Source: Candidatus Thorarchaeota archaeon (GTDB taxonomy: Archaea; Asgardarchaeota; Thorarchaeia; Thorarchaeales; Thorarchaeaceae). From it: DNA of 64,000 nucleotides. The notes beneath the pieces are model-generated. The model saw only the letters and a program-made list of their open reading frames with translations. It ran no database searches and was not told where the DNA came from. This document shows positions 1 through 9,302 of the stretch, piece after piece; the first letter of the stretch is position 1; the number at the start of each line of letters is the position of its first letter. The stretch is from NCBI GenBank assembly GCA_029855935.1, contig JAGSHN010000012.1, positions 1 to 64,000 of the forward strand, read 5' to 3'. The translations under genes and the position numbers were made by a program.

Positions 1-8
1 AGGAGGAA

Positions 9-85
9 TGGTGGACCGGGCGAGATTTGAACTCGCGACCTCCTCCATGCCAAGGAGGCATTCTACCAGGCTAAACTACCGGCCC
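9..85 (-). tRNA. tRNA-Ala(GGC) with encoded CCA
   Basis: The reverse strand folds into a complete cloverleaf. The acceptor arms GGGCCGG and CCGGTCC pair over seven positions, including the G3-U70 wobble that identifies alanine tRNAs. The anticodon stem CCTCC/GGAGG closes the loop TTGGCAT, giving anticodon GGC. The T-arm is GCGAG-TTCAAAT-CTCGC. The discriminator A is followed by a genome-encoded CCA at 11-9. No intron is present. It lies just downstream of, and on the same strand as, the L37e gene. Confidence 0.97.
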
Positions 86-100
86 ACGAGTTCCGAGTAA

Positions 101-286
101 CTACCTTATCCTCACGCCGTTTATCTTTTTGCTTGCCCACTTATATCTTCGGAGTCGACTGGAGGCACCATAGCCGCAGGCGGCACACCTCTTGCGCCTC
201 ACGTGGTATGACCTTCTGCCGCATCGCCTGCATCTAATGTGATGTGGGTTGTTCTTTTTTCCTCTTGCTGGGGTGCCTTTTCCCAC
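101..286 (-). CDS. rpl37e: Large ribosomal subunit protein L37e
   Basis: This 61-residue basic protein has the typical L37e length. It opens [12 protein letters not shown] and carries two CxxC pairs (C19/C22 and C34/C37) that form the L37e zinc ribbon. L37e is a 23S rRNA-binding component of the archaeal and eukaryotic large subunit. The start is GTG and overlaps the TAG stop of the upstream LSm gene by one base, so the two are translationally coupled. An LSm-L37e pair is a common archaeal arrangement. Confidence 0.97.
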   Translation of the reverse strand: MGKGTPARGKKNNPHHIRCRRCGRRSYHVRRKRCAACGYGASSRLRRYKWASKKINGVRIR

Positions 287-558
287 TACGACTCCTCCTT
301 GTTGCTACTCTTCGGGGGCGGCGAAACTATCACCACATTGTCGCCTCGGACGATCACGGTGTTTATCTGCTCCACCGTTTCCTCCCCTGTTTCGGCGTTG
401 AGCTCAATCTCGTCCGCGTCCTCAAGGATGAGGTTCAGATGTTGGTCATAGCCCCTGAGTCGACCTCGGAGTTTTCTTCGACCCTTGAGTTCGACCAGCA
501 CCTGTGAGCCAATTGACTTCTGAAGCAGCTCCATAGGCTTGCCTCTATTCACGAACAT
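286..558 (-). CDS. LSm (Sm-like) RNA-binding protein
   Basis: This 90-residue protein has the archaeal Sm fold. The Sm1 motif is recognisable around [14 protein letters not shown] and Sm2 around IVRGDNVV. Archaeal LSm proteins form heptameric rings that bind U-rich RNA and act in RNA processing and turnover. The C-terminus ends in a short charged, serine-rich tail. Translation could also begin at the internal Met at residue 9, which would match the shorter N-terminus of most archaeal homologues. The gene is first in a unit with L37e and is divergent from the PUA gene at 703. Confidence 0.95.
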   Translation of the reverse strand: MFVNRGKPMELLQKSIGSQVLVELKGRRKLRGRLRGYDQHLNLILEDADEIELNAETGEETVEQINTVIVRGDNVVIVSPPPKSSNKEES

Positions 559-624
559 TCACCAACATCAAGAACTCCTCGTGAGGACACGGCTCACGAT
601 GCTCGCGCTATCGTCTTGGCATCG

Positions 625-632
625 CTTAAAAA
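625..632 (+). promoter_or_regulatory. Probable TATA box for the PUA-domain gene
   Basis: The AT-rich element CTTAAAAA stands out in a GC-rich divergent intergenic space between the LSm gene and the MCT-1-like gene. A start site about 26 bases downstream would give a leader of roughly 45 bases before the ATG at 703. This is inference from spacing and composition only. Confidence 0.4.
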
Positions 633-702
633 CGTGACGATGAGGTGTACCGGAGAGGGTCACGTCGGAGCCTTCAAAAGGAACGCGGCGACGGGACATA
701 CA

Positions 703-1206
703 ATGCCACGAATCGAGCGAGTCCGAAACCGTCATCTTCTCAAGAAGAAGCAACAGAGGAAGGAACTGCATCGGATTGAGGAGTTTCTTGGATGTCCGGT
801 TGCTCTCCCAGAGGATGCCAGAATGGAGGGCGGGCGCCTCGACGATGGCTCCCAGGTATTGCTTCTTGACGGTGTCATCCTGTTCTTCGAGTCTGACGGG
901 AGAATGTTCCCAACTCTGCACGCCCTCCTTGCCAACTACGTTTCACTTCCACGTGTGACAGTTGACATGGGTGCAGTCAAGTTTGTGGCCAACGGAGCAG
1001 ACATCATGCGACCGGGTGTGACATCAGTAGAGGACACTGTTGTCAAGGACAGTGTGGTTGCAGTAGTGGACGAGCGTCACGGAAAGCCTCTTGCGGTTGG
1101 AGTGTCACTGTACGATGCCAGCGAGATGCGTCAATTGAAGAGTGGTAAGGTAGTCATCTCCAAGCATCACATAGGCGACCCATTCTGGGAGTTTGGCAGA
1201 GGCTGA
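703..1206 (+). CDS. MCT-1/Tma20-like PUA-domain protein
   Basis: The C-terminal half is a PUA RNA-binding domain, with the segments VDMGAVKFVANGADIMRPG and AVGVSLYDASEM matching the eukaryotic MCTS1/Tma20 family in order and spacing. The N-terminal half contains the family-specific segment FPTLHALL. In eukaryotes these proteins act with density-regulated protein in translation re-initiation and 40S recycling. Archaeal versions are assumed to bind tRNA or rRNA. I chose the ATG at 703 (167 residues); an in-frame ATG at 616 would add 29 residues that look unlike the family and would nearly coincide with the putative TATA box. Confidence 0.9.
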   Translation: MPRIERVRNRHLLKKKQQRKELHRIEEFLGCPVALPEDARMEGGRLDDGSQVLLLDGVILFFESDGRMFPTLHALLANYVSLPRVTVDMGAVKFVANGADIMRPGVTSVEDTVVKDSVVAVVDERHGKPLAVGVSLYDASEMRQLKSGKVVISKHHIGDPFWEFGRG

Positions 1207-1222
1207 ACGATACTCACTGGTA

Positions 1223-3952
1223 TCACTGTTGCTCTCTTGTTCTCTTCGCTCGTACATGAGCCTGTGCCGCGGTATAGATCATCTTTGCACGTTCAGGGTC
1301 TAGGCCGCAGTTCTTGACAAATCGCACTCTGGCAGGTCTCCTCCTAGACGGGTCCACATCTCGCATCACAATCTCTTCTATGGACTGGTACCCTCGGTCA
1401 TACAGTACCCGAATCTCTTCTCTCGACAGTTTCTGCTCTCTGATGGCTGCATCTGGAATGACTAAGTCTACAAGGTCCGAGGCGGCGGTGTCTTCACGCA
1501 GCCCAAATCTCAACTGCCTGCTGAAGAGGTAGAGCCGTGACGCCAGCCTCCTGTTCGAGCACCGCTCTGCGAATCCGGCAAGACTCATTGCGATGTCTGC
1601 CGACCATCCCATCATTGTCATCATATCGCCCTCATCAATGTCGGCCCAGCGAGTGGCACGAGGATTGATCTCCGCGCCTCTTCGAATCGCCTCTGATATG
1701 ATGTCCGCCACATTCTCCTCCGAGATCCAACCTCTGAATACCTCTCTCTTGACCACATTTCGAATCCTCACTCTCTCGACATAGCCCTCTCTTGGGGGTG
1801 GCAGGCCGGTCAGCCGAAGCTCGATGTCAGATGGAATCTCGGTGCGGGGACGCGTTGCCCTCACCAGCCTGAACTGGAGCACCGCATCTATCAGGCTCTC
1901 GATGTCAGGCTCCTTGTCATTCCATCTGTTGATGATATCACCGACTCTACCCAAGTCTATCAGATTGATACTCATCTCTATTGCCGCTTTGGCTGGTGTT
2001 TCAAGTGACATCATCCGACGGTGTCTCCTCAGGAATCCCCTGTCGTGCATCCAGCCGATGAGGTCGCGTACCTGCCGTTCTATCCTCTTGAAACAGTCCT
2101 CCTCAATCAGACCTCTCAATGTGTCCGCAACGAGTTCCTTCACCTCCGCGACAATGTCCTCCACACCAAATGGCTCTCTCGCAATCATAGCGCGTGCAAC
2201 AATACCGCTGAGGAGATGCGGGTCTAGCGGGCCTGGCCTCAGTGGCTGCAGTGGACCGTGGAGGAGACGTGATGCAATGCTGTCTGGCCTGTTCCGGCCC
2301 TTTCCTCCTGAGGGGAGAGCGAGATACACCCGCCCCCCTTTGTTTGCGAGATGATATTCTCCGATACGTCCTGCAATCTGCAGATATCTGGATCTATCAA
2401 TGCGGCTTAGGAGGGCCCTGTCAAAGATTATCACCACTGCGTCGAAAGGAAAGCTCGCCCCCATCGTTATTCCCGTTGTGGCCACGATACACCGCAGGTT
2501 TCCGAGTCTCAGCTCCCTCTCAAGTCTTCCACGAACGCTTGCCGGGAGTCCTGTGTGGTGAAAGGCCACACCCCCTCGGAGAGTCTCCAGAAGACGTCGT
2601 GTGGCCGGAAACTCCTCCTCGCCATCGACAATCCTGTCAATCACCTCCCTGTCGATAGATCGAGGATACTCTCTTGCAAGTCGACCCGCGTAGTGTTCGG
2701 CCGCCTCTCGAGTGCCTGTCACGAACAGAATCGCCTTTTTCTGATAGTCTGACATGTGTCTGTGGACGGCGTCGACGCGGCTTGTAATCTTGGAGAGATG
2801 GAGCGTATGTGATCCGTCAGCGCTGGCTATTGTCACCCCATTCTCGTGGGATGTCACAATGAACTCGTCTGGCAGCATCCTCACGCTTGGTCTGTAGACT
2901 CCCGCTGACAGCCAGGAGGCAATCGTGTCCGTGTCGCCGAACCTTGATGAGAGTGTCACAATCCGAGACTGATTCTTTAGCGTGGCTATGAGAAGGTCGA
3001 GTCTACAGCTGCGATCGTTTCCCAAGCTCTCCGCTGAGGGCTCATCCGAGGCGCCGAGTTCTGTCAGTTCGTCTACGATGACAAGTTCGATGTTCTCAGT
3101 CCACTTCTTGCGCCCCATCACAGCCATCAGCACGGACTCAAGAATTCCAACGATGAAGTCTGCATTCTCGAGCTCCTCCTCTGTGGCATCGGATAGAGCA
3201 TCATAGCGTGCCACAGAGTACCCGAGCTCTCTCAACAGCCCGCCGTACTCGTCCATCATCTGGCGGCTGAGTGAGGTGTAGGGCGTGAGATACAGGCATC
3301 TCTTTCCTCTCTTGAGCTGGGACAGCGCGATTACCATTGCAAGAAATGTCTTTCCCGAACCAGGCGGCATCTGTATGATCAGGTTTCTCTGCAGCTCGGG
3401 CTGCTCCATCAGGAACCTTGCCTGTGCGGGGAAGAGTGTGACAAAGTTCTTGTGGCGCAACAAGACTCGAGCGGCCCTAGTGAGCTCGGTATCGGGCTCA
3501 ACGAGCCCCTCCATTGACTGGAGAGCGTTGAGGGCCAACCGCCCCTCGTGAGTGATCATATACCTCCTGTTCTTCTTTCCTCGCTCCCCGCTTGCTCTCA
3601 CAAGCCCGATTCGCACAAGCTTCTCCATGGTGTCATACAGCGTTCCCCCTGTGGCCACCTTCTTGCGCTGATCCTCGTACTCTTTCATCTCTTGAGTGCG
3701 TTCGCCATCCACCGTTGGTCTCGGTCGTCTGTGGCCCATCAGCTCCAGTATACCGTCGACTATGTCCTCCCATGACATACTCCTTATCAGACCGCCCGGC
3801 CTTGGACTGAGCACTCTCAGGATGTCAACTGCGTAGCGACTGCTGAGAGCCTTGAGGCGTCCTCTCAGATCCTCCGACTCGGTGACTCTCTCTTCACTGG
3901 ACAACTCTCTCTCGTTCTCTCCGAGCACTTCTAGCATATAGATGATTGCCAT
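1223..3952 (-). CDS. Ski2-like superfamily 2 helicase with N-terminal winged helix
   Basis: This 909-residue protein has intact helicase motifs: Walker A MPPGSGKT at about 195-202, a DELT DExH box at about 294-297, a motif IV-V region with FHHTGLP, and motif VI QIAGRIGEY. The N-terminal ~150 residues read as a winged helix of the ArsR/PadR kind (LVRIGLVRASG, ITHEGRLALNAL). The C-terminus has a helix-hairpin-helix-like segment (VKNCGLDPERAKMIY). This architecture resembles Hel308-type nucleic-acid helicases, though the N-terminal regulator-like domain is not standard. Two in-frame Met codons (residues 1 and 6) are possible starts. The gene converges with the PUA gene and is divergent from the oxygenase gene at 4008. 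Confidence 0.85.
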   Translation of the reverse strand: MAIIYMLEVLGENERELSSEERVTESEDLRGRLKALSSRYAVDILRVLSPRPGGLIRSMSWEDIVDGILELMGHRRPRPTVDGERTQEMKEYEDQRKKVATGGTLYDTMEKLVRIGLVRASGERGKKNRRYMITHEGRLALNALQSMEGLVEPDTELTRAARVLLRHKNFVTLFPAQARFLMEQPELQRNLIIQMPPGSGKTFLAMVIALSQLKRGKRCLYLTPYTSLSRQMMDEYGGLLRELGYSVARYDALSDATEEELENADFIVGILESVLMAVMGRKKWTENIELVIVDELTELGASDEPSAESLGNDRSCRLDLLIATLKNQSRIVTLSSRFGDTDTIASWLSAGVYRPSVRMLPDEFIVTSHENGVTIASADGSHTLHLSKITSRVDAVHRHMSDYQKKAILFVTGTREAAEHYAGRLAREYPRSIDREVIDRIVDGEEEFPATRRLLETLRGGVAFHHTGLPASVRGRLERELRLGNLRCIVATTGITMGASFPFDAVVIIFDRALLSRIDRSRYLQIAGRIGEYHLANKGGRVYLALPSGGKGRNRPDSIASRLLHGPLQPLRPGPLDPHLLSGIVARAMIAREPFGVEDIVAEVKELVADTLRGLIEEDCFKRIERQVRDLIGWMHDRGFLRRHRRMMSLETPAKAAIEMSINLIDLGRVGDIINRWNDKEPDIESLIDAVLQFRLVRATRPRTEIPSDIELRLTGLPPPREGYVERVRIRNVVKREVFRGWISEENVADIISEAIRRGAEINPRATRWADIDEGDMMTMMGWSADIAMSLAGFAERCSNRRLASRLYLFSRQLRFGLREDTAASDLVDLVIPDAAIREQKLSREEIRVLYDRGYQSIEEIVMRDVDPSRRRPARVRFVKNCGLDPERAKMIYTAAQAHVRAKRTREQQ

Positions 3953-4007
3953 CTGTCAGTCCTGCGATGGGACAGACTCATAATGTCGACTGTCCTCAGA
4001 GTCCTGT

Positions 4008-5102
4008 ATGGTGTTTCTAAGAACGGAGCTGTGTGACATACTCGGCATAAGATACCCCATCCTCCAGGGCGGGATGGGCCCCTACAAGACCGAGGAACTG
4101 GCCATTGCAGTGGCAAGGGCAGGCGCACTGGGTGTGATCAGCAGTATTGGGATGGCTGCATCAATGCTTCCGGAGTCTGCCCCAATTGATCCGGTACGAC
4201 TCTTTGGCACTGACACTCCCCAAAATCTGCTCCGGAAGTCGATTGAGCGTGTCGCACAAGAGGTCAAGCCGCACAATGGTGTCTTTGGTGTGAACGTACC
4301 AGTTGCCTCAGAGTTTCTTCCCGCCTCTGAGATGTTCGTCCGACAGGTGATAGCCTCACGCGAGAGCGACTCTGACATCGAGAGGCATCTGCGGGTATTG
4401 ATCACATCCGCTGGCAACCCCCGCCCGTGGTCGGTCGTCAAGAAACATGGCCTGATCTGGATTCACGTCGTACCCTCTGTATATCACGCCAAGAAGGCCG
4501 AGCAGGCTGGTGCTGACATCATAGTAGCATCGGGCCACGAGGGGGGTGCACACGTTTCTTGGGACCCTGTACACTCTATGGTTCTCGTGCCTGCGGTCGT
4601 AAGCGCGGTGGCGCGCCCAGTTGTTGCCGCTGGTGGCTTCTGTGATGGGGCCAGTCTTGCAGCTGCACTCTGTCTAGGGGCTGTAGGTATCCAGATGGGC
4701 ACTAGGTTCATTGCTACAAAGGAGAGCGACTTCGAACAGATATGGAAGGAGACAATAGTCAAGCACGATGAGCGTGGTACATTGGTGGGACGCGGAATAC
4801 TTGGTCCTATGCGGTTCCTGCGCAATGCCCGTGCCGAGGCGATCGTCCGGCAGACCCTCTCGGATGTTCCCGCGTTCTATCTTGGCGAACCTGTCGCGTC
4901 AAACTCCAAGATACTTGGCCTTGAACGGGAGGGATTCGATGCTCTTCTCGACGGGGACCACGACAATGCACTGATGTTCGGCGGAGAGTGTTCCGGTCGG
5001 ATTAGCACATTGCCCACCGTCAATGACCTGATACAGTCCATAGTTCGAGAGGCTGCAGAGACAATCAGGCGGGTTCAAAAGGTGGTGCTCGATGCCGGGT
5101 AG
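4008..5102 (+). CDS. Nitronate monooxygenase / 2-nitropropane dioxygenase-like flavoenzyme
   Basis: This is a TIM-barrel FMN protein of 364 residues, the usual family length. Visible signatures are the N-terminal YPILQGGMG, the central SGHEGGAH loop and the phosphate-binding segment AAGGFCDGASLAAALCLGA followed by GIQMGTRF. Members oxidise nitronates or act as FabK-like enoyl reductases. With no acyl-carrier or fatty-acid genes nearby, the nitronate detoxification reading is the safer family-level call. The substrate cannot be deduced from the sequence. Confidence 0.88.
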   Translation: MVFLRTELCDILGIRYPILQGGMGPYKTEELAIAVARAGALGVISSIGMAASMLPESAPIDPVRLFGTDTPQNLLRKSIERVAQEVKPHNGVFGVNVPVASEFLPASEMFVRQVIASRESDSDIERHLRVLITSAGNPRPWSVVKKHGLIWIHVVPSVYHAKKAEQAGADIIVASGHEGGAHVSWDPVHSMVLVPAVVSAVARPVVAAGGFCDGASLAAALCLGAVGIQMGTRFIATKESDFEQIWKETIVKHDERGTLVGRGILGPMRFLRNARAEAIVRQTLSDVPAFYLGEPVASNSKILGLEREGFDALLDGDHDNALMFGGECSGRISTLPTVNDLIQSIVREAAETIRRVQKVVLDAG

Positions 5103-5209
5103 TCCGCCCATCATCAGGCTGTGTTCGTCCCTCATTCCGCAGTAGTATTACTCGGTCTTTTCTTCTCATCAATGTGAGGAGTATCCGATAGACCAGCAGG
5201 TGAACTACA

Positions 5210-5608
5210 TTGCGACTGTTCGGACGCAAGAGCAGCAATCAATCCTCATCTTCTGATCAAACTGCAATCACTCCTGAGAAGGTTCTCGGGGTATTCTCTC
5301 CGGCTGTCGATGCTCTGCAGCCTGACCCCACAAGGGAGTGCAGGCGGCTGGCAGAGCTGGAACAGATATTCATCCGGTCACGAGTGTTGGAGTCTCTGAA
5401 TGATGTCCCCTTTGTGGTCAGAGAGATCCAGAAGGGCAACATCGTTCTTCTTGACATAACCAAACTGAATGATGGGCGAGAGCAGTCGTACTTGGAACTG
5501 AAGCGGATAGTGGAGAGAATCAGAGGCGAAACGCTGAGTTATGGGGCTGACATCGCACTAGTTAATGATGGATGCCTGATTGTCACGCCGTCGTTCGTGA
5601 AGATGTAG
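5210..5608 (+). CDS. sepF: SepF-like cell division protein
   Basis: This 132-residue protein ends in the SepF core. The strand segment VREIQKGNIVLLDI, the helix ELKRIVERIRG and the closing GADIALVNDGCLIVTPS match SepF order. SepF anchors FtsZ to the membrane; in archaea it is the main FtsZ anchor. The N-terminal MRLFGRKSS could serve as a membrane-targeting helix but is short. The start is TTG, preceded by AGGTGA at suitable spacing. No ftsZ is present in the window. Confidence 0.85.
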   Translation: MRLFGRKSSNQSSSSDQTAITPEKVLGVFSPAVDALQPDPTRECRRLAELEQIFIRSRVLESLNDVPFVVREIQKGNIVLLDITKLNDGREQSYLELKRIVERIRGETLSYGADIALVNDGCLIVTPSFVKM

Positions 5609-5613
5609 TGACC

Positions 5614-7521
5614 TCACTTCAATTTGATTGACTCGGTCACCATCAGGGCCTTTGTGTCAACGTTCAGTGCCTTATGAATCGTCGAGGCAAGGTTCACGCA
5701 CTTCGTCGCCTCTCCATGGCAGGTCAGGATTCTCTCAGGGACGGGACTGACTCGCTTAATGTAGTTGAGAATCTGCTTTCGATCCGAGTGACCGGAGAAG
5801 CCCTCCACGGTTTCAATCTGCATATTCACCGGTATGACGGTCATCTGGCCATCGCGATTCATCATCTGGACCTCTTTCCAGCCTCTCTGAATCCTCCTGC
5901 CCAGCGTCCCCTCACCCTGATAGCTCACAAAGATGAGACCATTCTTCGGGTCAGGCGCCATCATCTTGAAGTACTCAACGCTCGGTCCGCCGGCAAGCAT
6001 GCCAGATGTTGCCATGATGATGCACGGGTCGCCGTTGACTATCTCCTCTCTCTGTTCTGGGCTGTCGACCTGGACGAATATGTCGCTCAGGAAGGGGTTG
6101 ACGCCCTGATGGAATATCATCTCGCGAATCTTCTTGCTCAATGCCTCTGGATGCGTCGTGTGGATGGCTGTTGCCTGCGCAATCATTCCCTCTATGTAGA
6201 CCGGGACCCGTGGGATTCTCTTCTTGGAAACCAGGTCCTCGATTACCAGCATGATCTCTTGGGCCCTTCCGACAGCCAGTACTGGGACAAGGACCTTGCC
6301 ACCCCGCTCCAGTATCTTCTTGACAATGGATGCGAACTTCTTCTCCACCTCTTGGCGCGGTGGCATCTTGTCTGTTGGATGACCGTAGGTGCTCTCAATG
6401 ATCAGCGTTTCAAGACGTGGGAAGGTGAACGTGGCCGGCTCGAGGAGCCTTGTCCTTCCAAACTTGAAGTCCCCAGTGTACGCGATGTTGTACTGTCCGT
6501 CACCTATGTGGAGATGGATGATTGCAGAACCAAGAATATGACCGGCGTTGTGAAGTGTTAGTCTTACGTCAGGTGCGATGTCTGTGACCTCTCCGTAGCC
6601 GAGTGTGATGGTGTGCAGGATTGCCTCTTTCACATCTCTCTCACGATAGGGTCGCAACTTGCCCTCACGCTCGGCCACATCGAGATAGTCCAATTGCAGC
6701 AGGGTCGACAGGTTCAGTGTCGGTGCCGTCATATAGACCGGACCACGATAACCGTACTTGAACAGAAATGGGACGAGCCCCGAGTGATCAAGATGCGCAT
6801 GACTTACGACAACGGCATCAAGATTGTCTATGTTGAACTCCGGCATGTCTAGACGGGGAAATGCTCTTGTGGGCGTGCCAACGTTGACGCCGCAGTCCAA
6901 CAGGATATTGCTCTCTGATGTCTGAACAAAGATTGCCTGTCTCCCCACCTCTCTGAAGCCGCCTAGGGCAGTCATCCGAATCCATCCGTTCGAGAGTATG
7001 GGCCTCCTGTGAATTCTCCTTCCTATCTCTCTGAAGACCCGGTTACGGGTTTCCGCCTCGCTCTGAATGATGTATCTAATCTGCTTGATGAGCTTGCTCT
7101 CAATCGGAGGGGTCCTCTGGACATTCGGTCTCCAGAAGGTCTGACGCGTTATCTCTCTCAGTGTTGCACCGTTCCTACCAATGACCAGACCTGGTTTCTG
7201 CGCCTCAATTATCACCTCGCCTCTGGAGGTGTCAAAGTCGATTGATGTTATCTCGGCCTCGGGCGGCACGAGCTCCCTTACTGTCTTCTCCGCCTCCTCA
7301 AAGGGCAGTCGTACCTCTGGCGCGGAGCGTACGACGATACGCTTACGCATCTTGCGAGCGAGTGCCTTTATCTTGTCGCCATCGTCAAGGAGAATCTTAG
7401 GTGCTTTCGAATATATCGCAATCTCTGGTCCCTCATACTCCACCGAGCTGATCTCGGCGGACTTTGGGAGCGCTCTAAGCACGGCCTCTCTGATGTCCTC
7501 GTATTCCGCGTCAGAATTCAT
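5614..7521 (-). CDS. aCPSF1/FttA, KH-domain beta-CASP ribonuclease and termination factor
   Basis: At 635 residues it has the full archaeal CPSF1 architecture: N-terminal KH-like domains (GLVIGRNGATLREITRQT), then a metallo-beta-lactamase core with SHAHLDHSG, GHILGS and YTGDFKFG, a beta-CASP insert, and a C-terminal FSGHSDR plus CHGE segment. This enzyme cleaves nascent RNA downstream of U-rich signals and is the archaeal counterpart of eukaryotic CPSF73 in transcription termination. All metal ligands I can see are present. It converges on sepF with a 5-base gap. Confidence 0.96.
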   Translation of the reverse strand: MNSDAEYEDIREAVLRALPKSAEISSVEYEGPEIAIYSKAPKILLDDGDKIKALARKMRKRIVVRSAPEVRLPFEEAEKTVRELVPPEAEITSIDFDTSRGEVIIEAQKPGLVIGRNGATLREITRQTFWRPNVQRTPPIESKLIKQIRYIIQSEAETRNRVFREIGRRIHRRPILSNGWIRMTALGGFREVGRQAIFVQTSESNILLDCGVNVGTPTRAFPRLDMPEFNIDNLDAVVVSHAHLDHSGLVPFLFKYGYRGPVYMTAPTLNLSTLLQLDYLDVAEREGKLRPYRERDVKEAILHTITLGYGEVTDIAPDVRLTLHNAGHILGSAIIHLHIGDGQYNIAYTGDFKFGRTRLLEPATFTFPRLETLIIESTYGHPTDKMPPRQEVEKKFASIVKKILERGGKVLVPVLAVGRAQEIMLVIEDLVSKKRIPRVPVYIEGMIAQATAIHTTHPEALSKKIREMIFHQGVNPFLSDIFVQVDSPEQREEIVNGDPCIIMATSGMLAGGPSVEYFKMMAPDPKNGLIFVSYQGEGTLGRRIQRGWKEVQMMNRDGQMTVIPVNMQIETVEGFSGHSDRKQILNYIKRVSPVPERILTCHGEATKCVNLASTIHKALNVDTKALMVTESIKLK

Positions 7522-7642
7522 TCAATATCACTTCTCTCTCCAAAGCAGGTAGCTTGATGTCAACCTCCATCATCCGGCCAAGGTGTGTCAACTTCCGCAT
7601 GCCCAGTCCGAGCCGGTGATGCGCATGTAGACTGAGGACCCA

Positions 7643-8278
7643 CTATCCCTTCCAAATCTTCACAATGGTGTCCTTGTCGATTGCTCGGTAACCATCCTTG
7701 TCAATGACGCTGACAAGAATGGAGTTGCCAGTCGCTGCGTCGCGTTCGATGGCCGCAGCAATTGCCCGTATTGCCAACTCGACTGCCTTGTCCTCGGGCA
7801 GATCTTCCTTGTACTCCGCCTCAAGGACGCCCAGCGCAACGGGCGAGCCTGACCCGGTCGCTGTATACTTGTCTGGCAGGACCGAGCCTATCAGGTCCGT
7901 GTAGTAGACCTGTGGGCCGAGGTCGTCAAATCCTCCGACAAGACACTGCAGTAGATACATCCCTCTCGCTGAGAATAGGATGTTACTCAGGAGTCGCGTG
8001 AGCGCCTTGACCCTCATTGGCCTGCCTCTCTGAATCTCGAACAGTTTTGCCTCAGCTCTCAAGAGTTCCATTATGGCCTGAGCGTCGGCAACGGAGCCCG
8101 CGATTGTGGCACCTATTCTATCGGTGATCTTGTAGATCTTCTGGGCGGTCTTGTTGGCAATGAGGTATCCCATTGTCGCCCGCTGATCGCTGGCCAAGAC
8201 CACACAGTCCTTGGCAATGAGCCCGACCGTGGTGGTCCCAGTCTTCAATTCAGATGGCGTCTGTGTTGCATGTTCCAT
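7643..8278 (-). CDS. psmB: 20S proteasome beta subunit
   Basis: The protein is a 211-residue N-terminal nucleophile hydrolase with a 14-residue propeptide ending in Gly. Autocleavage before TTTVGL exposes Thr15 as the nucleophile. Lys in SDQRATMG-type context, ATGSGSPVALGVLE and the C-terminal region all follow archaeal beta subunits. It forms the catalytic rings of the 20S core. No alpha subunit is nearby, but a PAC2-family assembly-chaperone-like gene lies at 24313. Confidence 0.96.
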   Translation of the reverse strand: MEHATQTPSELKTGTTTVGLIAKDCVVLASDQRATMGYLIANKTAQKIYKITDRIGATIAGSVADAQAIMELLRAEAKLFEIQRGRPMRVKALTRLLSNILFSARGMYLLQCLVGGFDDLGPQVYYTDLIGSVLPDKYTATGSGSPVALGVLEAEYKEDLPEDKAVELAIRAIAAAIERDAATGNSILVSVIDKDGYRAIDKDTIVKIWKG

Positions 8279-8348
8279 GTCGAATGACTCCCGTCTATTG
8301 AGCAGTGCCTAGGAGAACTAGTTGACGTTATCGTTGCCCCGCCTTCTG

Positions 8349-8357
8349 TATTAAAAG
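8349..8357 (-). promoter_or_regulatory. Probable TATA box for psmB
   Basis: On the reverse strand this reads CTTTTAATA in an otherwise GC-balanced intergenic region. The inferred start site about 26 bases downstream leaves a leader of roughly 50 bases containing GGGAG ahead of the psmB ATG. Assignment is by composition and spacing. Confidence 0.45.
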
Positions 8358-8413
8358 ATTTCTGAGTGGTCGCTCACGAAGAAACTGGAGACCACATTGG
8401 TGACGGGGGAAGA

Positions 8414-9232
8414 CTACTCACCCTCCTCGCTCTCCTCTGTCGTTTCCTTGGGGACTCTGCGTTCGAACTTTGTTACAATCTTGACTTCCTTTACATCGTC
8501 CATCAGTTTGATGATGTCAGAGGCGATTCCAATCTCTGCGTATTGAATCCCCTCGATGTACCTCGATACCTCTGGTAGCTCTATCGTGACAGCACCCTTG
8601 GTCTTGGAGACCGACAACATTCCCTCGGGGATTGCGGGTATTCTCCTCTTCACAATGGCAATTATCTTGTCCTTTGTGCCCGTGACAATACTCCGCACGG
8701 TAACATCAAACACAAGTGTCTTGCCCGCCAGGGGACTGTTGAAGTCAACACGCACCTTGCGCCCTGTGACGTTGGTGATCACGCCCTCGTCGTTGCCCAT
8801 TTTGACTCGTTCGCCCCTTATGGGCTTGACGCCAAGCTTTGCAAGGCGCGTCTTGGGAATCAACTTTATCTTCTTCGGGTCGCGATGGCCTGCTCCCCGC
8901 TCAGGTGGGACCTCGATGGTCTTGGTCTCACCGACCTTCATTCCAATGAGCCCCTCCTCTATCGCCTCAAGCAGCCAGTTGTGCCCCACAGCCACTAGCA
9001 CAGGCTCGTATCTTGCATTCTCTCTGTAGATGCCCTCCTGCCTTGCGACATCCTCCAATGTGAGGTCGAAGATCTCGTTATCATCTTTAGTCCGGGCGAC
9101 ATAGTCCACATAGACAAGTGAATCCTTCTTGACGACTGACGGCTTCTGTCGTGACGTCTCGCTCTTGGCGGTCTTTCGTGTTCCCGCCTTCTTTGTCTTG
9201 GCCTTTGCCTTGGTCTTCTTCTCCTCTGACAT
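8414..9232 (-). CDS. FKBP-type peptidyl-prolyl isomerase with lysine-rich N-terminus
   Basis: The core is an archaeal long-type FKBP with an insert-in-flap domain: SLVYVDYVARTKDDNEIFD, EAIEEGLIGMKVGETK and VDFNSPLAGKTLVFDV are recognisable. These proteins catalyse proline isomerisation and act as chaperones. The first ~39 residues, from MSEEKKTKAKAK, are almost entirely Lys, Ala, Thr and Ser, resembling a histone-like or nucleic-acid-binding tail, which is unusual for the family. About 90 C-terminal residues extend past the FKBP core. I chose the ATG at 9232; the longer frame back to 9331 overlaps the upstream methyltransferase gene. Confidence 0.9.
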   Translation of the reverse strand: MSEEKKTKAKAKTKKAGTRKTAKSETSRQKPSVVKKDSLVYVDYVARTKDDNEIFDLTLEDVARQEGIYRENARYEPVLVAVGHNWLLEAIEEGLIGMKVGETKTIEVPPERGAGHRDPKKIKLIPKTRLAKLGVKPIRGERVKMGNDEGVITNVTGRKVRVDFNSPLAGKTLVFDVTVRSIVTGTKDKIIAIVKRRIPAIPEGMLSVSKTKGAVTIELPEVSRYIEGIQYAEIGIASDIIKLMDDVKEVKIVTKFERRVPKETTEESEEGE

Positions 9233-9302
9233 TCGGACTACCCCTTTCTTGACAACACCGGTCCAGCGGCCCTCGCTCCTGCTGTAATAAAACGGTTTCC
9301 TT

